From IMG/VR virus record IMGVR_UViG_3300033052_000120, positions 1-23,479 of that record: a stretch of DNA of 23,479 nt, one strand, 5' to 3'. Under the pieces are notes generated by a model, which saw nothing but the letters and a program-made list of their open reading frames with translations, searched no databases and was not told where the DNA came from. Both the position numbers and the translations under genes were made by a program. Within the stretch, counting starts at the first letter, position 1. Every line of letters starts with the position of its first letter. Below, in pieces: positions 1 to 7,204 of this stretch. This DNA is from a virus.

Positions 1-29
1 CCCCCCCCACCCCCCAAATCGCGGCCGGC

Positions 30-46
30 CCCCTCGACCAGAGGGG
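30..46 (+). terminator. Hairpin in the left leader, terminator-like
   Basis: CCCCTC (30-35) and GAGGGG (41-46) form a perfect 6-bp stem around the loop GACCA, followed by the fairly T-rich TGTTCTT. It could end transcription from genes left of the window, or simply be leader structure. Bases 1-15 are almost pure C, with one A. No gene is visible in 1-153 apart from a poorly supported N-terminal extension of the terminase frame. Confidence 0.35.
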
Positions 47-77
47 TGTTCTTCCGTCCGGTACATGCCCTTCACGC

Positions 78-110
78 CCAAGCCCCCCGCCTGCCGGGTC
101 GGCCGAACCT
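78..110 (+). promoter_or_regulatory. Composite C-rich element, copy 1 (upstream of terminase)
   Basis: CCAAGCCCCCCGCC (78-91), 12 variable bases, then CGAACCT (104-110). It has the same architecture and spacing as the copies at 3827, 9415, 19884 and 21662. It lies 43 bases before the preferred terminase start. Function is unknown; a phage promoter is one hypothesis. Confidence 0.55.
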
Positions 111-153
111 GTCCTCGTCGAAACGGGTCAGGGTCTGGGAAGGCGGGTCAGGG

Positions 154-1683
154 GTGTCTGAGAGCGCTGGCGTCGAACTGCGGAACTACGCGGGGCCAGT
201 GGCTCGTGCGTACGAGCACAACCGGGCTCCGGTGTCCGTCATCGTCGGTCCAACTGGTGGGGGGAAGTCGCAGGCCTCGGCCCGGCGCATCCTCCGCGTC
301 GCTCTCATGCAGCACCCTAGTCCAAAGGACGGGGTGCGCAAGTGCCGCATCACCTGCGTGGCGCCGACCTATCGCATCCTCTGGGACACGGCGATCCAGA
401 GCTACCTGAAGGTGTTTCCCAAGAGCTGGGGGAGGTGGACCGGCGCCAAGGGCGACCCGGCCGAGCACATCTTCGAGATTAGTTTCGGCGGCGCGCGGCT
501 GCACATCGAGGTGATCTTCCGCGCGCTGCGCGAGGAGAGCGCGGAGGAGTTCGTGCGCGGGCGGGAGACCACGGGGTGGTGGTTCCCCGAGATGGACACC
601 ATGCCGGCCGAGGATCTGCTGTCGCTGGCCATCAACCGGGTGGGCCGCTATCCCGAGCCCGACGACAGGTGGGACCCCGACAATCCCGCCCATGCCGCGG
701 TGATCGCCGCCAACGGCTGGCCGCCGGCCTGGAAGGGCGTGTTCGGCGACGCCAACGCCCCGGTCATGGGCGCCTGGTTCCATGACCGCTTCTACCTGCG
801 GCGGGAGAACCGCGACGGCTTCTACGTGCAGCCGGCCGCCCTGCTGGGCAGCAGCAAGGATGGCTACACGCCCAACCCGCAGGCCGAGAACCTGCACAAT
901 CTGCGGCGGATCGACCCGGATTATTACATGAACATGGCGGCGAAAATGTCGGATTACGACATCGCCCGCCTGCTGCAGTGCTTGCCGGGCTGGCCGCGCA
1001 ACGGAAAGCCCGTGTACGAGGACTTCCGCGATGGCTGGCACGTCTCGAACGGCGTGCTGGTCCCCGAACGCGGGCGCAAGGTGATCATCGGCGCCGACGC
1101 CGGCATGACCTTCAAGCCCGCCGCGACTTTCAGCCAGCTGAGCTTCACGGGGCAGCGGCGCGTGCTGGATGAGATCTCGCCCATCGGCCGGGCGCTCGAT
1201 ATCGACGAGTTCTGCGGCGAGATACGCCGCAAGTTGGACACCGAGTTCGCTGGGTGCACGGAAGCGGAGATCACTGTCGATCCCGCCGCCAAGGCCGGCG
1301 TGATCTTCAACCGGTCGATCAGCCACGCCCAGTACATCCAGGCAAAGACCCGGATCGCCACGCGACTGGCGCCAAGCAACAAGCCCGAGGTGCGCATGGG
1401 CGCGGTGACCTCGCGCCTGAAGGCCACCTCGGGCGGCGGACAGCCGGCCCTGTTGATCAGCAGCAGGGCGACTGGCCTGATCGGGGCCTATAGCGGCGGC
1501 TACCACTTCGCCAAGTCGGGAAGCGTCTACCGGCCGTTGCCGGAAAAGAACGAGCACAGCCACGAGGCCGATGCCGATCAGTACGCCGAGTTGGGCGTCA
1601 GCGGCCTGGGCAGCATGGCCGGAGGTTTTATCCCCCCCTCGGCGGCGGCCTCGCACAATGGCCCAGGTGTCATCCTAGACTAG
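154..1683 (+). CDS. Terminase large subunit (DNA-packaging ATPase/nuclease)
   Basis: This is the motor that pumps phage DNA into the prohead through the portal and cuts it at the end of packaging. From the GTG at 154 the product is 509 residues. The N-terminal ATPase domain has a Walker A motif GPTGGGKS (about residues 32-39) and an acidic Walker B-like stretch WWFPEMD (E146, D148). The C-terminal half has the three acidic motifs expected of an RNase H-like nuclease: GADAG (D315), VDPAA (D376) and HEADADQY (about 470-477). The frame is open back to a GTG at 46, but the 36 extra residues look non-protein-like and run over the conserved intergenic element at 78-110. GGGAAGG at 137-143 is well placed for the GTG at 154. 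No small terminase subunit is visible; it may lie outside the window. The family call is firm, the start less so. Confidence 0.93.
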   Translation: MSESAGVELRNYAGPVARAYEHNRAPVSVIVGPTGGGKSQASARRILRVALMQHPSPKDGVRKCRITCVAPTYRILWDTAIQSYLKVFPKSWGRWTGAKGDPAEHIFEISFGGARLHIEVIFRALREESAEEFVRGRETTGWWFPEMDTMPAEDLLSLAINRVGRYPEPDDRWDPDNPAHAAVIAANGWPPAWKGVFGDANAPVMGAWFHDRFYLRRENRDGFYVQPAALLGSSKDGYTPNPQAENLHNLRRIDPDYYMNMAAKMSDYDIARLLQCLPGWPRNGKPVYEDFRDGWHVSNGVLVPERGRKVIIGADAGMTFKPAATFSQLSFTGQRRVLDEISPIGRALDIDEFCGEIRRKLDTEFAGCTEAEITVDPAAKAGVIFNRSISHAQYIQAKTRIATRLAPSNKPEVRMGAVTSRLKATSGGGQPALLISSRATGLIGAYSGGYHFAKSGSVYRPLPEKNEHSHEADADQYAELGVSGLGSMAGGFIPPSAAASHNGPGVILD

Positions 1684-1692
1684 GGCCAGGCG

Positions 1693-2142
1693 ATGAAAAT
1701 TCAGGGCGATCCCGACCACCCCGTGCCGACCATGGCGGTAACCGCCGCGGGCGACGACGTGGCCTATACCGACGTGGCAGGCTATCCGACGACGGCGACG
1801 GTGCTGCAGGTCTCGAGCGGCGTGGTGTCGGCGGCGCCTGCGGTGGCGACGCTGCCTGGGTCACTGGGGGTGACCGCCTATCTGACCGGCTTCGACATCA
1901 GCGGCGCGGGCGCCACGGGCGCCGGCGTAGTGGTGGCGACGATCGCGGGCCTGAGGGGTGGTGCACGGACCATCGTGGTGGCCGTGCCGGCGGGGGTGAC
2001 GGCGGCGCTGCCGCCCGTCGTCCAGCGCTTCGACCCGCCGCTGGTGGCGGCTGGCGAGAACACCGCCATCGTGATCACCGTGCCGTCGCTGGGGGTGGGC
2101 AATACGCACGCTTGCGTCAATGCCCAGGGCTTCGCCGCCTGA
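1693..2142 (+). CDS. Small phage protein of unknown function, probably structural
   Basis: This 149-residue protein is rich in Ala, Gly, Val and Thr, with little predicted helix, no Cys pair and no signal peptide. From about residue 57 it alternates short beta-type hydrophobic runs with Gly/Ala turns and ends in a GNTHACVNAQGF-like motif. This resembles small beta-sandwich proteins encoded near terminase or tail genes in other phages of alphaproteobacteria; that resemblance is from memory of sequence style, not a search. Its TGA overlaps the ATG of the deacetylase-like gene by one base (TGATG), so the two are probably translationally coupled and may work in the same surface structure. It starts nine bases after the terminase stop. 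No enzyme motif is seen. Confidence 0.72.
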   Translation: MKIQGDPDHPVPTMAVTAAGDDVAYTDVAGYPTTATVLQVSSGVVSAAPAVATLPGSLGVTAYLTGFDISGAGATGAGVVVATIAGLRGGARTIVVAVPAGVTAALPPVVQRFDPPLVAAGENTAIVITVPSLGVGNTHACVNAQGFAA

Positions 2143-3815
2143 TGCGTGCTTTCCGCCCCCATCGCGCGCCCGTCCAGCGGGTAATGCGCACCGGAGACGG
2201 CAGCGTCGGCCAGGTCTATTCCCTGAACTTCAGTCGCGGGACCGGCCTGCAGTGGCGCGTTGGCGGGATCAACGTCGCTGGCGCCAACGATCCGACCTAC
2301 ACCGCGCAAGCGGCGGACGAAGGCAAGGTCGTCTCGGTGCTGGATCTGTTCGGCGAGCATGCGATCGAAGTGCGGGCCGCCGGCCCGGTACTGGCCGCGC
2401 CTATCCTGGTGGAGGGCTTCAACGCCACGACGGGGTGGACGGCCAGCGCCGGGGCGGTTCTGACGGCTGACGGGGCCAGCAAGGTGCAGGGCGCCGCCAG
2501 CCTGCAGATCGCCGGCACGGGCACGACCTCGCCCAAGGCGACCAAGGCCAGCATCGGGGCGTGGACGCCCTCGGAACTGGGCGTTCTGGCCTGGTGGTTC
2601 CGCCTGGAGACCGATCCCAACAAGCAAAGCACCTCGTCGGTGCGTTGCTGTTTCGTCGACGAGGCGGCGACCGAACACTGGATCTCGGGCGTGAGCGGCA
2701 CGCCGGCCCTTTACCAGACGCCCGCGGCGCTGTTCGTCGGCGACTACTGGCACGCCTATCACATCAGCGACCTGCCGGCCCTGGCCAGCCAGGGCGCCCA
2801 GACGCTGGGCCTGGCCGTCACCGCCGCCAGCAACGTGCCCAGCAATGCGGCCGTGCGGGTTGACGCTCTGATGGCCAAGGCGGGTGGTCGGCCGACCGTG
2901 ATCATCGGTTTCGACGACTGCTACGCCACCCAGTTCACCCTGGGCCTGGAGATCCTGAAGGCGCGGGGCCTGAAGGCCAGCGCCCATGTCGCACAGGGCT
3001 ATGTGGGCGGTTCGGGCCGCATGACCCGCGACCAGCTGGACGTGCTCTATCGCGATCACGGCTGGGACCTGTGCGCCAACAGCACCGACGACGGACCCTT
3101 CACCGGCAAGGGCAGCGTGGCGGCCGCCGTGGCCGACCTGGTCGCCGATCGCCAGTATCTGCGCGACAACGGCTGGGATCGCGGCGCGGACTTCGGCTGC
3201 TATCCCAACGGCGCGATCGCGACGAATGGCGCGCGGGTTCTGGTGAACAGTGTGACGTCCACGGGAGATGAAAACATCGTCCTGGGCGCGGCGTCGCCTA
3301 CGGTCCAGGCAGGCTGGGAGGTGGAGGGCTACAACGTGCCGTCCGGCACGACCGTCCTGGCTGTCACCGACAGCACGCACTTCTCGCTGTCGGACGATGT
3401 TCCGGCGCAGACCAAGCCCATGTCGTTCACCGCCCCGGCGCCTTTCGGCGTGGGCAAGTTGCAGGCGGCCCTTATCGCCGCCGGCTTCAGGCAGATGCGC
3501 ACGACCCTGAACCGGGGGCACGTGCACACGCGCTTCGGCTGGGCCTGGCACTGGATGCTGTTCCACGGCAACGCCACCAGCGGCCTGACCATCGCCGCAT
3601 TCCAGGCCCTGGTCGACAAGACCATCCAGCTGGGCGGCACGCTGGAGCTCTACACCCATGGCCTGGTGGCGGGCGGCGGAGGCGGGCACACCGATCCGGC
3701 CTTCTACGCCCAGGCGATGGACTACGTCGCCGCCAAGCGAGACGCTGGCCAGCTGGACGTGCTGACCAAGTCGGAGCTGTGGGCGCGCGATGGTCGTTCC
3801 AGCGTGCCGGTCTAG
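2142..3815 (+). CDS. Tail/surface protein with NodB-like polysaccharide deacetylase domain
   Basis: The product is 557 residues from the ATG at 2142, chosen because it overlaps the previous stop as TGATG; ten upstream codons are open but add no recognisable sequence. Residues about 35-70 look like an Ig-like phage domain (QWRVGG...YTAQAADEGK). Residues about 80-245 are beta-rich and carbohydrate-binding-like. From about 252 comes a NodB-type fold: VIIGFDDCY (D258, D259) matches motif 1, YPNGA (354-358) matches a later strand, AALIAAGFR (442-450) follows, and YTHGLV (504-509) replaces the final His motif. The usual metal-binding H-x3-H of motif 2 appears to be N313 and D317, so catalysis is doubtful. 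A beta-rich segment (about 368-433) interrupts the domain. The likely role is binding or trimming capsule or exopolysaccharide. Location in the virion is inferred. Confidence 0.8.
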   Translation: MRAFRPHRAPVQRVMRTGDGSVGQVYSLNFSRGTGLQWRVGGINVAGANDPTYTAQAADEGKVVSVLDLFGEHAIEVRAAGPVLAAPILVEGFNATTGWTASAGAVLTADGASKVQGAASLQIAGTGTTSPKATKASIGAWTPSELGVLAWWFRLETDPNKQSTSSVRCCFVDEAATEHWISGVSGTPALYQTPAALFVGDYWHAYHISDLPALASQGAQTLGLAVTAASNVPSNAAVRVDALMAKAGGRPTVIIGFDDCYATQFTLGLEILKARGLKASAHVAQGYVGGSGRMTRDQLDVLYRDHGWDLCANSTDDGPFTGKGSVAAAVADLVADRQYLRDNGWDRGADFGCYPNGAIATNGARVLVNSVTSTGDENIVLGAASPTVQAGWEVEGYNVPSGTTVLAVTDSTHFSLSDDVPAQTKPMSFTAPAPFGVGKLQAALIAAGFRQMRTTLNRGHVHTRFGWAWHWMLFHGNATSGLTIAAFQALVDKTIQLGGTLELYTHGLVAGGGGGHTDPAFYAQAMDYVAAKRDAGQLDVLTKSELWARDGRSSVPV

Positions 3816-3826
3816 CGCCTGGAGAC

Positions 3827-3859
3827 CTAACCCCCCCGCCTTCCTTCCTGCCCGAAGCT
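3827..3859 (+). promoter_or_regulatory. Composite C-rich element, copy 2
   Basis: CTAACCCCCCCGCC (3827-3840), 12 bases, CGAAGCT (3853-3859), then seven bases to the ATG at 3867. The 14-base first half is identical to those at 9415 and 19884. The upstream gene stops earlier, at TAG 3813-3815, so the TAA here is not kept because it is a stop codon. Confidence 0.65.
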
Positions 3860-3866
3860 CTGTCGC

Positions 3867-4070
3867 ATGAGCTTCCTCCGCGCCCCGAAGGCCCCCGATC
3901 CGCAGGCGACGCCCGACCCGGCCGACGCCGCCAACCGCGTAAACGACGCCCGGCGCCGCCGCGTGCTGGGCGGCGGACGCAACGCCACCGTGCTGGGCCA
4001 GATGGTCGAGGGCGCATCGGCGGGCGGGGGCAGCCCCCGCACGCTGACCGGCCTGAACCCCGGCGGCTGA
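3867..4070 (+). CDS. Small pre-portal protein, function unknown
   Basis: This 67-residue protein begins MSFLRAPKAPDPQ and ends in a Gly/Pro/Thr-rich tail (RTLTGLNPGG). A short protein with this kind of start (MSF-x-PK-x-P-x-P) and a Gly-rich end commonly sits directly before the portal gene in podoviruses and related phages; its role is not established. It is highly charged in the middle (NDARRRRVLGGGRN) and has no membrane segment. The ATG lies seven bases after the composite regulatory element and there is no good SD. The portal start follows 14 bases after the stop, so both are likely on one transcript. Confidence 0.75.
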   Translation: MSFLRAPKAPDPQATPDPADAANRVNDARRRRVLGGGRNATVLGQMVEGASAGGGSPRTLTGLNPGG

Positions 4071-4084
4071 GCGGAGGGCGGGGC

Positions 4085-5755
4085 GTGGCCGAAGACTTCA
4101 AGGCGATCCGTCGCGAGTGGGACCACCTGCAGACCTTGCGCGCCACGCGGGACAGCGAAATGCAGCAGATCGCCGACGTGTTCATGCCGCGCAAGTCGTT
4201 CATCTGCACGCCCCAGCAGGGCCAGCTGCGGCCGCGCATGGTCACCACCAGCAAGCCGATAGAGTGCCTGAACCGCAGCGCGGCCATGCTGGTGGGCTAT
4301 CTGATCGACCCTACGCGGCCGAACATCCTGCCCAACGTCGATCGAGGCCTGGTCGCGGCCGGTCGCCAGACCGAGCTGGATAGCGAGAGCCGCGACTACC
4401 TGACCGCCACCGGCTGGACCATCCATGACCGCATGATGCTGGCCCAGAGCAAGTTCTTCGCCAGCCTGGCGCGCGTGGCGCTGGAAATGGTGGGTTTCGG
4501 CACGGGCGTTCTATGGACGGGGCGCAAGCGCGGCTTTGGGCCGATCTACGCCGCCAGGCCGCTTCGCAACTGCTGGATCGCGGAAGACGAGGAACAGGTG
4601 GTCGACACTCTGTTCTTCCGCTGGACCATGCCGGCCTGGAAGGTGGTGGAGAAGTACCCGGAGGCGGTCAAGGTCGAGAAGTTGGCCAAGATGGCCAGCG
4701 ACGAGAAGACCCAACAGGCGGCGGTCACCTTGCTGCATGCCGTGCGTCCGCGCATCGGCGGCGAGGTCGGCGCCTTCGCCGGCCGCAAGCCCTGGGCCAG
4801 CGTGGTGATCGCGCCGGACTTTGACGGCGGCGTGCTTGAGATCGGCGGCTTCGACAGCTTCCCCTTCGCCGTGCCGCGCCTGGGCGTCGAGGAGGGTAGC
4901 GCCTACGGCACGGGCCTGGCCTGGCGGGCGCTGCCGACGGCGCTGGTGCTGAATGACCTGCAGGGCAGCGTCGAGCGCGGCGTGGCGGGCCGGGTTGAGC
5001 CGGCGATGTTCGCGCCCAGCCGCTTCCTGACCAAGGCGCTGGATCGTCGCCGGGGCGCCGTCAACTATTATGACGAGAGCGGCCTGGGCTTTCAGAACCT
5101 GAAAGACGCGATCCAGTACCTGCAGCAGGGCGGCGATGTGGGCATCGGCGTCGACTACATGAAGATGCTCGGCCTGGACCTGGAAGAGGTGTTCCTGACC
5201 GACTGGATGAAGCTGCGCGAGAACGGCAACGTCACAGCCGAAGAGATCATCGAGCGTCGCAACCTGCGCACCCGATCGCTGGTGGCCTATGTGCCCAGTG
5301 TCGATCGCGACCTGATGGGCGTGACCGCCGACCGCACGCTTGAGGCCATGGTCGCTGAGGACCAGCTGCCGGTGACCCCCGACCAGTTGGATGGCGTGGA
5401 GGTCGACTGGGAGTACGGTGGCCCTCTGGCCGTCGCCCAGCAGCAGGGGCAGAAAGACGCCGTACGCGAGCTGCTGGGTGTGGCCCAGATCGCTGTCAAC
5501 CTGGATCCCGAAAGCGTCGACGTGCTGGCCCTGGACGAGGGTCTGCGCGCCGTGGCCGAAGCCGTGGCGGCGCCCGCCGGCCTGCTGCGCAGCCGCGCCG
5601 ACGTGGACGCCCGCCGACAGGCGCGCCGAGAGGCCGAGGCGGCGCAGCGTGAGGCAGAGATGGCAGCCCAGGCCGGGGCCGCGGTGCGTGACGCCGCCCA
5701 GGGCGTCAATAGCCTGGCGCAGGCCGCGCAGGGCGACATGAGTATGGCGGCCTGA
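4085..5755 (+). CDS. Portal protein (T7-type head-to-tail connector)
   Basis: This forms the dodecameric ring at one capsid vertex through which DNA is packaged and ejected. From the GTG at 4085 it is 556 residues, typical for the T7 gp8-like head-tail connector family. Family-like features are the N-terminal REWDHLQ...IADVFMPRK segment, the long alpha/beta core, and EEGSAYGTGLAWRALP (about 269-284), which corresponds to the conserved Y-G-x-G segment of the family, followed by a TAEEI..RR helix. The last 50 residues are an Ala/Gln/Arg-rich helix. The frame is open far upstream, overlapping the small pre-portal gene, but the extension is implausible. GGAGGG at 4073-4078, six bases before the GTG, decides the start. 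Confidence 0.93.
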   Translation: MAEDFKAIRREWDHLQTLRATRDSEMQQIADVFMPRKSFICTPQQGQLRPRMVTTSKPIECLNRSAAMLVGYLIDPTRPNILPNVDRGLVAAGRQTELDSESRDYLTATGWTIHDRMMLAQSKFFASLARVALEMVGFGTGVLWTGRKRGFGPIYAARPLRNCWIAEDEEQVVDTLFFRWTMPAWKVVEKYPEAVKVEKLAKMASDEKTQQAAVTLLHAVRPRIGGEVGAFAGRKPWASVVIAPDFDGGVLEIGGFDSFPFAVPRLGVEEGSAYGTGLAWRALPTALVLNDLQGSVERGVAGRVEPAMFAPSRFLTKALDRRRGAVNYYDESGLGFQNLKDAIQYLQQGGDVGIGVDYMKMLGLDLEEVFLTDWMKLRENGNVTAEEIIERRNLRTRSLVAYVPSVDRDLMGVTADRTLEAMVAEDQLPVTPDQLDGVEVDWEYGGPLAVAQQQGQKDAVRELLGVAQIAVNLDPESVDVLALDEGLRAVAEAVAAPAGLLRSRADVDARRQARREAEAAQREAEMAAQAGAAVRDAAQGVNSLAQAAQGDMSMAA

Positions 5756-5757
5756 CG

Positions 5758-6108
5758 ATGGACCAGATCACCGCCGCCAACGCCGAGGACATGCTGCGTC
5801 GTAACGACGCCGCCGAGATGCGGGCGGCCTATGCCCGCATTCCGCCCGTGGTGCTGCTGTCGATCATGGAAATCGCAGGGATCGGCATGCGGCGGCCTAC
5901 CAACCTGAGCGCTGAGGGCAACGCCTATGAGAACGGCATGCAGGCGCTGGCCATCGAAATTCTGGAGCGTGCGGGCTTCGACGCGACGTCGATCCGCTGC
6001 GCCCTGATCACCGGTTTGCTGAAAGGGAAAGACCATGAGCGACACGACGATGAACGGCGGCCAATCCTCGACGCCGGCGGGGGGTACGAGCCAAACCCAG
6101 AATACTGA
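5758..6108 (+). CDS. Unknown protein between portal and scaffold
   Basis: This 116-residue, mostly helical protein starts two bases after the portal stop. It has no recognisable family motif, membrane segment or signal peptide. Its last 25 residues are encoded in a 74-base overlap with the scaffold gene in a different frame and read as low-complexity, highly charged sequence (HERHDDERR), suggesting that the functional part ends near residue 92 and that the tail is a by-product of the overlap. Small unknown genes in this slot are common in podoviruses and may aid prohead assembly, but nothing here proves that. The sense of the frame before the overlap (compact, Ala/Ile/Leu-rich helices) favours a real gene. 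Confidence 0.65.
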   Translation: MDQITAANAEDMLRRNDAAEMRAAYARIPPVVLLSIMEIAGIGMRRPTNLSAEGNAYENGMQALAIEILERAGFDATSIRCALITGLLKGKDHERHDDERRPILDAGGGYEPNPEY

Positions 6109-6964
6109 CCAGGGCGTTGGCGGCGGCCAGCAGCAGCAACAACAGCAGCAGCAGCCGGCGGCCAAGTGGTTCGAGGCGCTGCCCGAGGCCATGCGCCAGG
6201 ACCACAGCGTCACCAAGTACGACAGCCTGGAAAAGATGGTCGAGGGGCACCAGCACGCGCTCAAGCGCCTGGGCACGCCCGCCGAGCGCCTTCTGGCCCT
6301 GCCTGAGAAGATGGACGAGCCCGGCGCCCTGGATGAGATCTTCGGCAAGCTGGGGCGGCCCGACGCGCCGGAGGGCTATCAGCTGACCCTGGCCGACAAC
6401 GCCAGTGACGCCGACCGGCAGTTCGTCGAGGGCTTCCGCGCCGTGGCGCACAAGGCGGGCCTGTCGCAAGGCCAGATGGTGGCGGCGGTCGGCTATCTGA
6501 ACGAGGTGACCGGCCAGGCGATGCAGGCTCAGCAAGCCGCCGACGAGGCCGCGTCGCGCCAGTGCCGCGCCGAGCTGGACAAGGCCTGGGGAGGCAAGGC
6601 CAAGGTCTATGACGCCGAAATCCCCCGGCTGCTGGGCGAGTTGGACACCAAGCTGAACCTGGGCGGCGGCTTGGTCGACGAGCTGAACGCCAACGGCCTG
6701 GCCAACAGCCCCAAGCTGCTGCAGGTGCTGGCGGCGATCACCGACATGCGCGCCGAGCCCGGCGTGCTGCCGGGTGCTGGTAACGGGGGCGGCGGTGACG
6801 GTCGCGGCATGACGCCGGCCGAGGCGCAGTCGACGCTGAACGCCCGCAACGCTGACGGGGAGTGGATGAAAGCCCTGCGCGACAGGAACCACCCGCGACA
6901 CGCCGAAGTGCTGGCCGAGCGCCAGCGTCTGCTGGGGTTCGTCAATCCGCCGAAGGCGGCTTGA
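6035..6964 (+). CDS. Capsid assembly scaffolding protein
   Basis: This 309-residue protein sits between portal and major capsid genes, the standard place of the T7 gp9-like scaffold, which fills the prohead and leaves on maturation. It is acidic and hydrophilic without Cys-rich or membrane segments. The first 40 residues are Gly/Ser/Thr/Gln-rich and disordered, ending in nine consecutive Gln (residues 32-40, bases 6128-6154). After that come KWFEALPEAMR, LEKMVEGH and LGRPDAPEGYQLT, the last being a motif seen in many podovirus scaffolds. The C-terminal end is basic and helical (HPRHAEVLAERQRLLGF), where scaffolds usually contact the coat protein. The SD-like AAAGGGAAAG just before the ATG supports this start. 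Confidence 0.9.
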   Translation: MSDTTMNGGQSSTPAGGTSQTQNTDQGVGGGQQQQQQQQQPAAKWFEALPEAMRQDHSVTKYDSLEKMVEGHQHALKRLGTPAERLLALPEKMDEPGALDEIFGKLGRPDAPEGYQLTLADNASDADRQFVEGFRAVAHKAGLSQGQMVAAVGYLNEVTGQAMQAQQAADEAASRQCRAELDKAWGGKAKVYDAEIPRLLGELDTKLNLGGGLVDELNANGLANSPKLLQVLAAITDMRAEPGVLPGAGNGGGGDGRGMTPAEAQSTLNARNADGEWMKALRDRNHPRHAEVLAERQRLLGFVNPPKAA

Positions 6965-6999
6965 CCGGCGCTGCAAATCAGCGCAGCCGTATCCATGTT

Positions 7000-7021
7000 C
7001 GGCGACCCTTCGGGGTCGCCG
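7000..7021 (+). terminator. UUCG-type hairpin after scaffold gene
   Basis: CGGCGACCC and GGGTCGCCG form a perfect 9-bp stem with a TTCG loop, 36 bases after the scaffold stop. There is no T-tract, so it may be a partial terminator or an mRNA-stabilising or processing structure rather than an efficient intrinsic terminator. A second, shorter pairing (CCGGT/ACCGG, 7019-7035) competes with it. Confidence 0.45.
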
Positions 7022-7080
7022 GTTCGGCCGACCGGCGGATACCGCGTTTCTGACGCGCCCGTTTGGAGCCGAGGCCCGCG

Positions 7081-7125
7081 GGGCCTAAAGCCGAAGTCTC
7101 GCGCCCGGACACGAAGCCGGGGACC
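7081..7125 (+). repeat. Leader repeat R1 upstream of capsid gene
   Basis: GGGCCTAAAGCC (7081-7092), GCCCGG (7103-7108) and CCGGGGACC (7117-7125). The same three blocks, in the same order but closer together, occur at 8174-8205 before the next gene. GCCCGG and CCGGGG can pair. Confidence 0.5.
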
Positions 7126-7130
7126 GCTGG

Positions 7131-7155
7131 CGATCAAACCCACACCCTTTGATCG
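7131..7155. promoter_or_regulatory. Perfect 8-bp inverted repeat before capsid gene
   Basis: CGATCAAA (7131-7138) and TTTGATCG (7148-7155) are exact reverse complements separated by nine C-rich bases. It is AT-richer than its surroundings and lies about 50 bases before the capsid ATG. It could be an operator for a dimeric regulator or an RNA hairpin. Confidence 0.4.
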
Positions 7156-7204
7156 ACGCCATGCGCGCGGCTGAACGCCTGCGCTGGCCGCAGCGAGGTC
7201 CGCC

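Larger units (their letters stand above)
6965..7204. other. 240-base structured leader before the capsid gene, no gene
   Basis: No credible gene was found on either strand. The stretch holds the hairpin at 7000-7021, a short hairpin AGGCCC/GGGCCT (7072-7086), the leader repeat R1 (7081-7125), a perfect inverted repeat (7131-7155) and the capsid ribosome site (GAGGT, 7195-7199). Such a long gap is unusual for this otherwise tightly packed region and fits special control of capsid expression. Confidence 0.6.

Noticed and set aside
1-15. Near-homopolymer of C at the left edge
   Set aside because: It could be part of another C-rich intergenic element or a sequencing-edge effect, but it does not fit the spacing of the composite element and its upstream context is missing.
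148-1656. 502-codon open frame on the minus strand
   Set aside because: It is opposite the terminase, whose Walker A and nuclease motifs are clear; the antisense product has no motif.
1878-3689. 603-codon open frame on the minus strand
   Set aside because: It is a shadow of the deacetylase-like gene, whose + strand frame has recognisable motifs and a coupled start.
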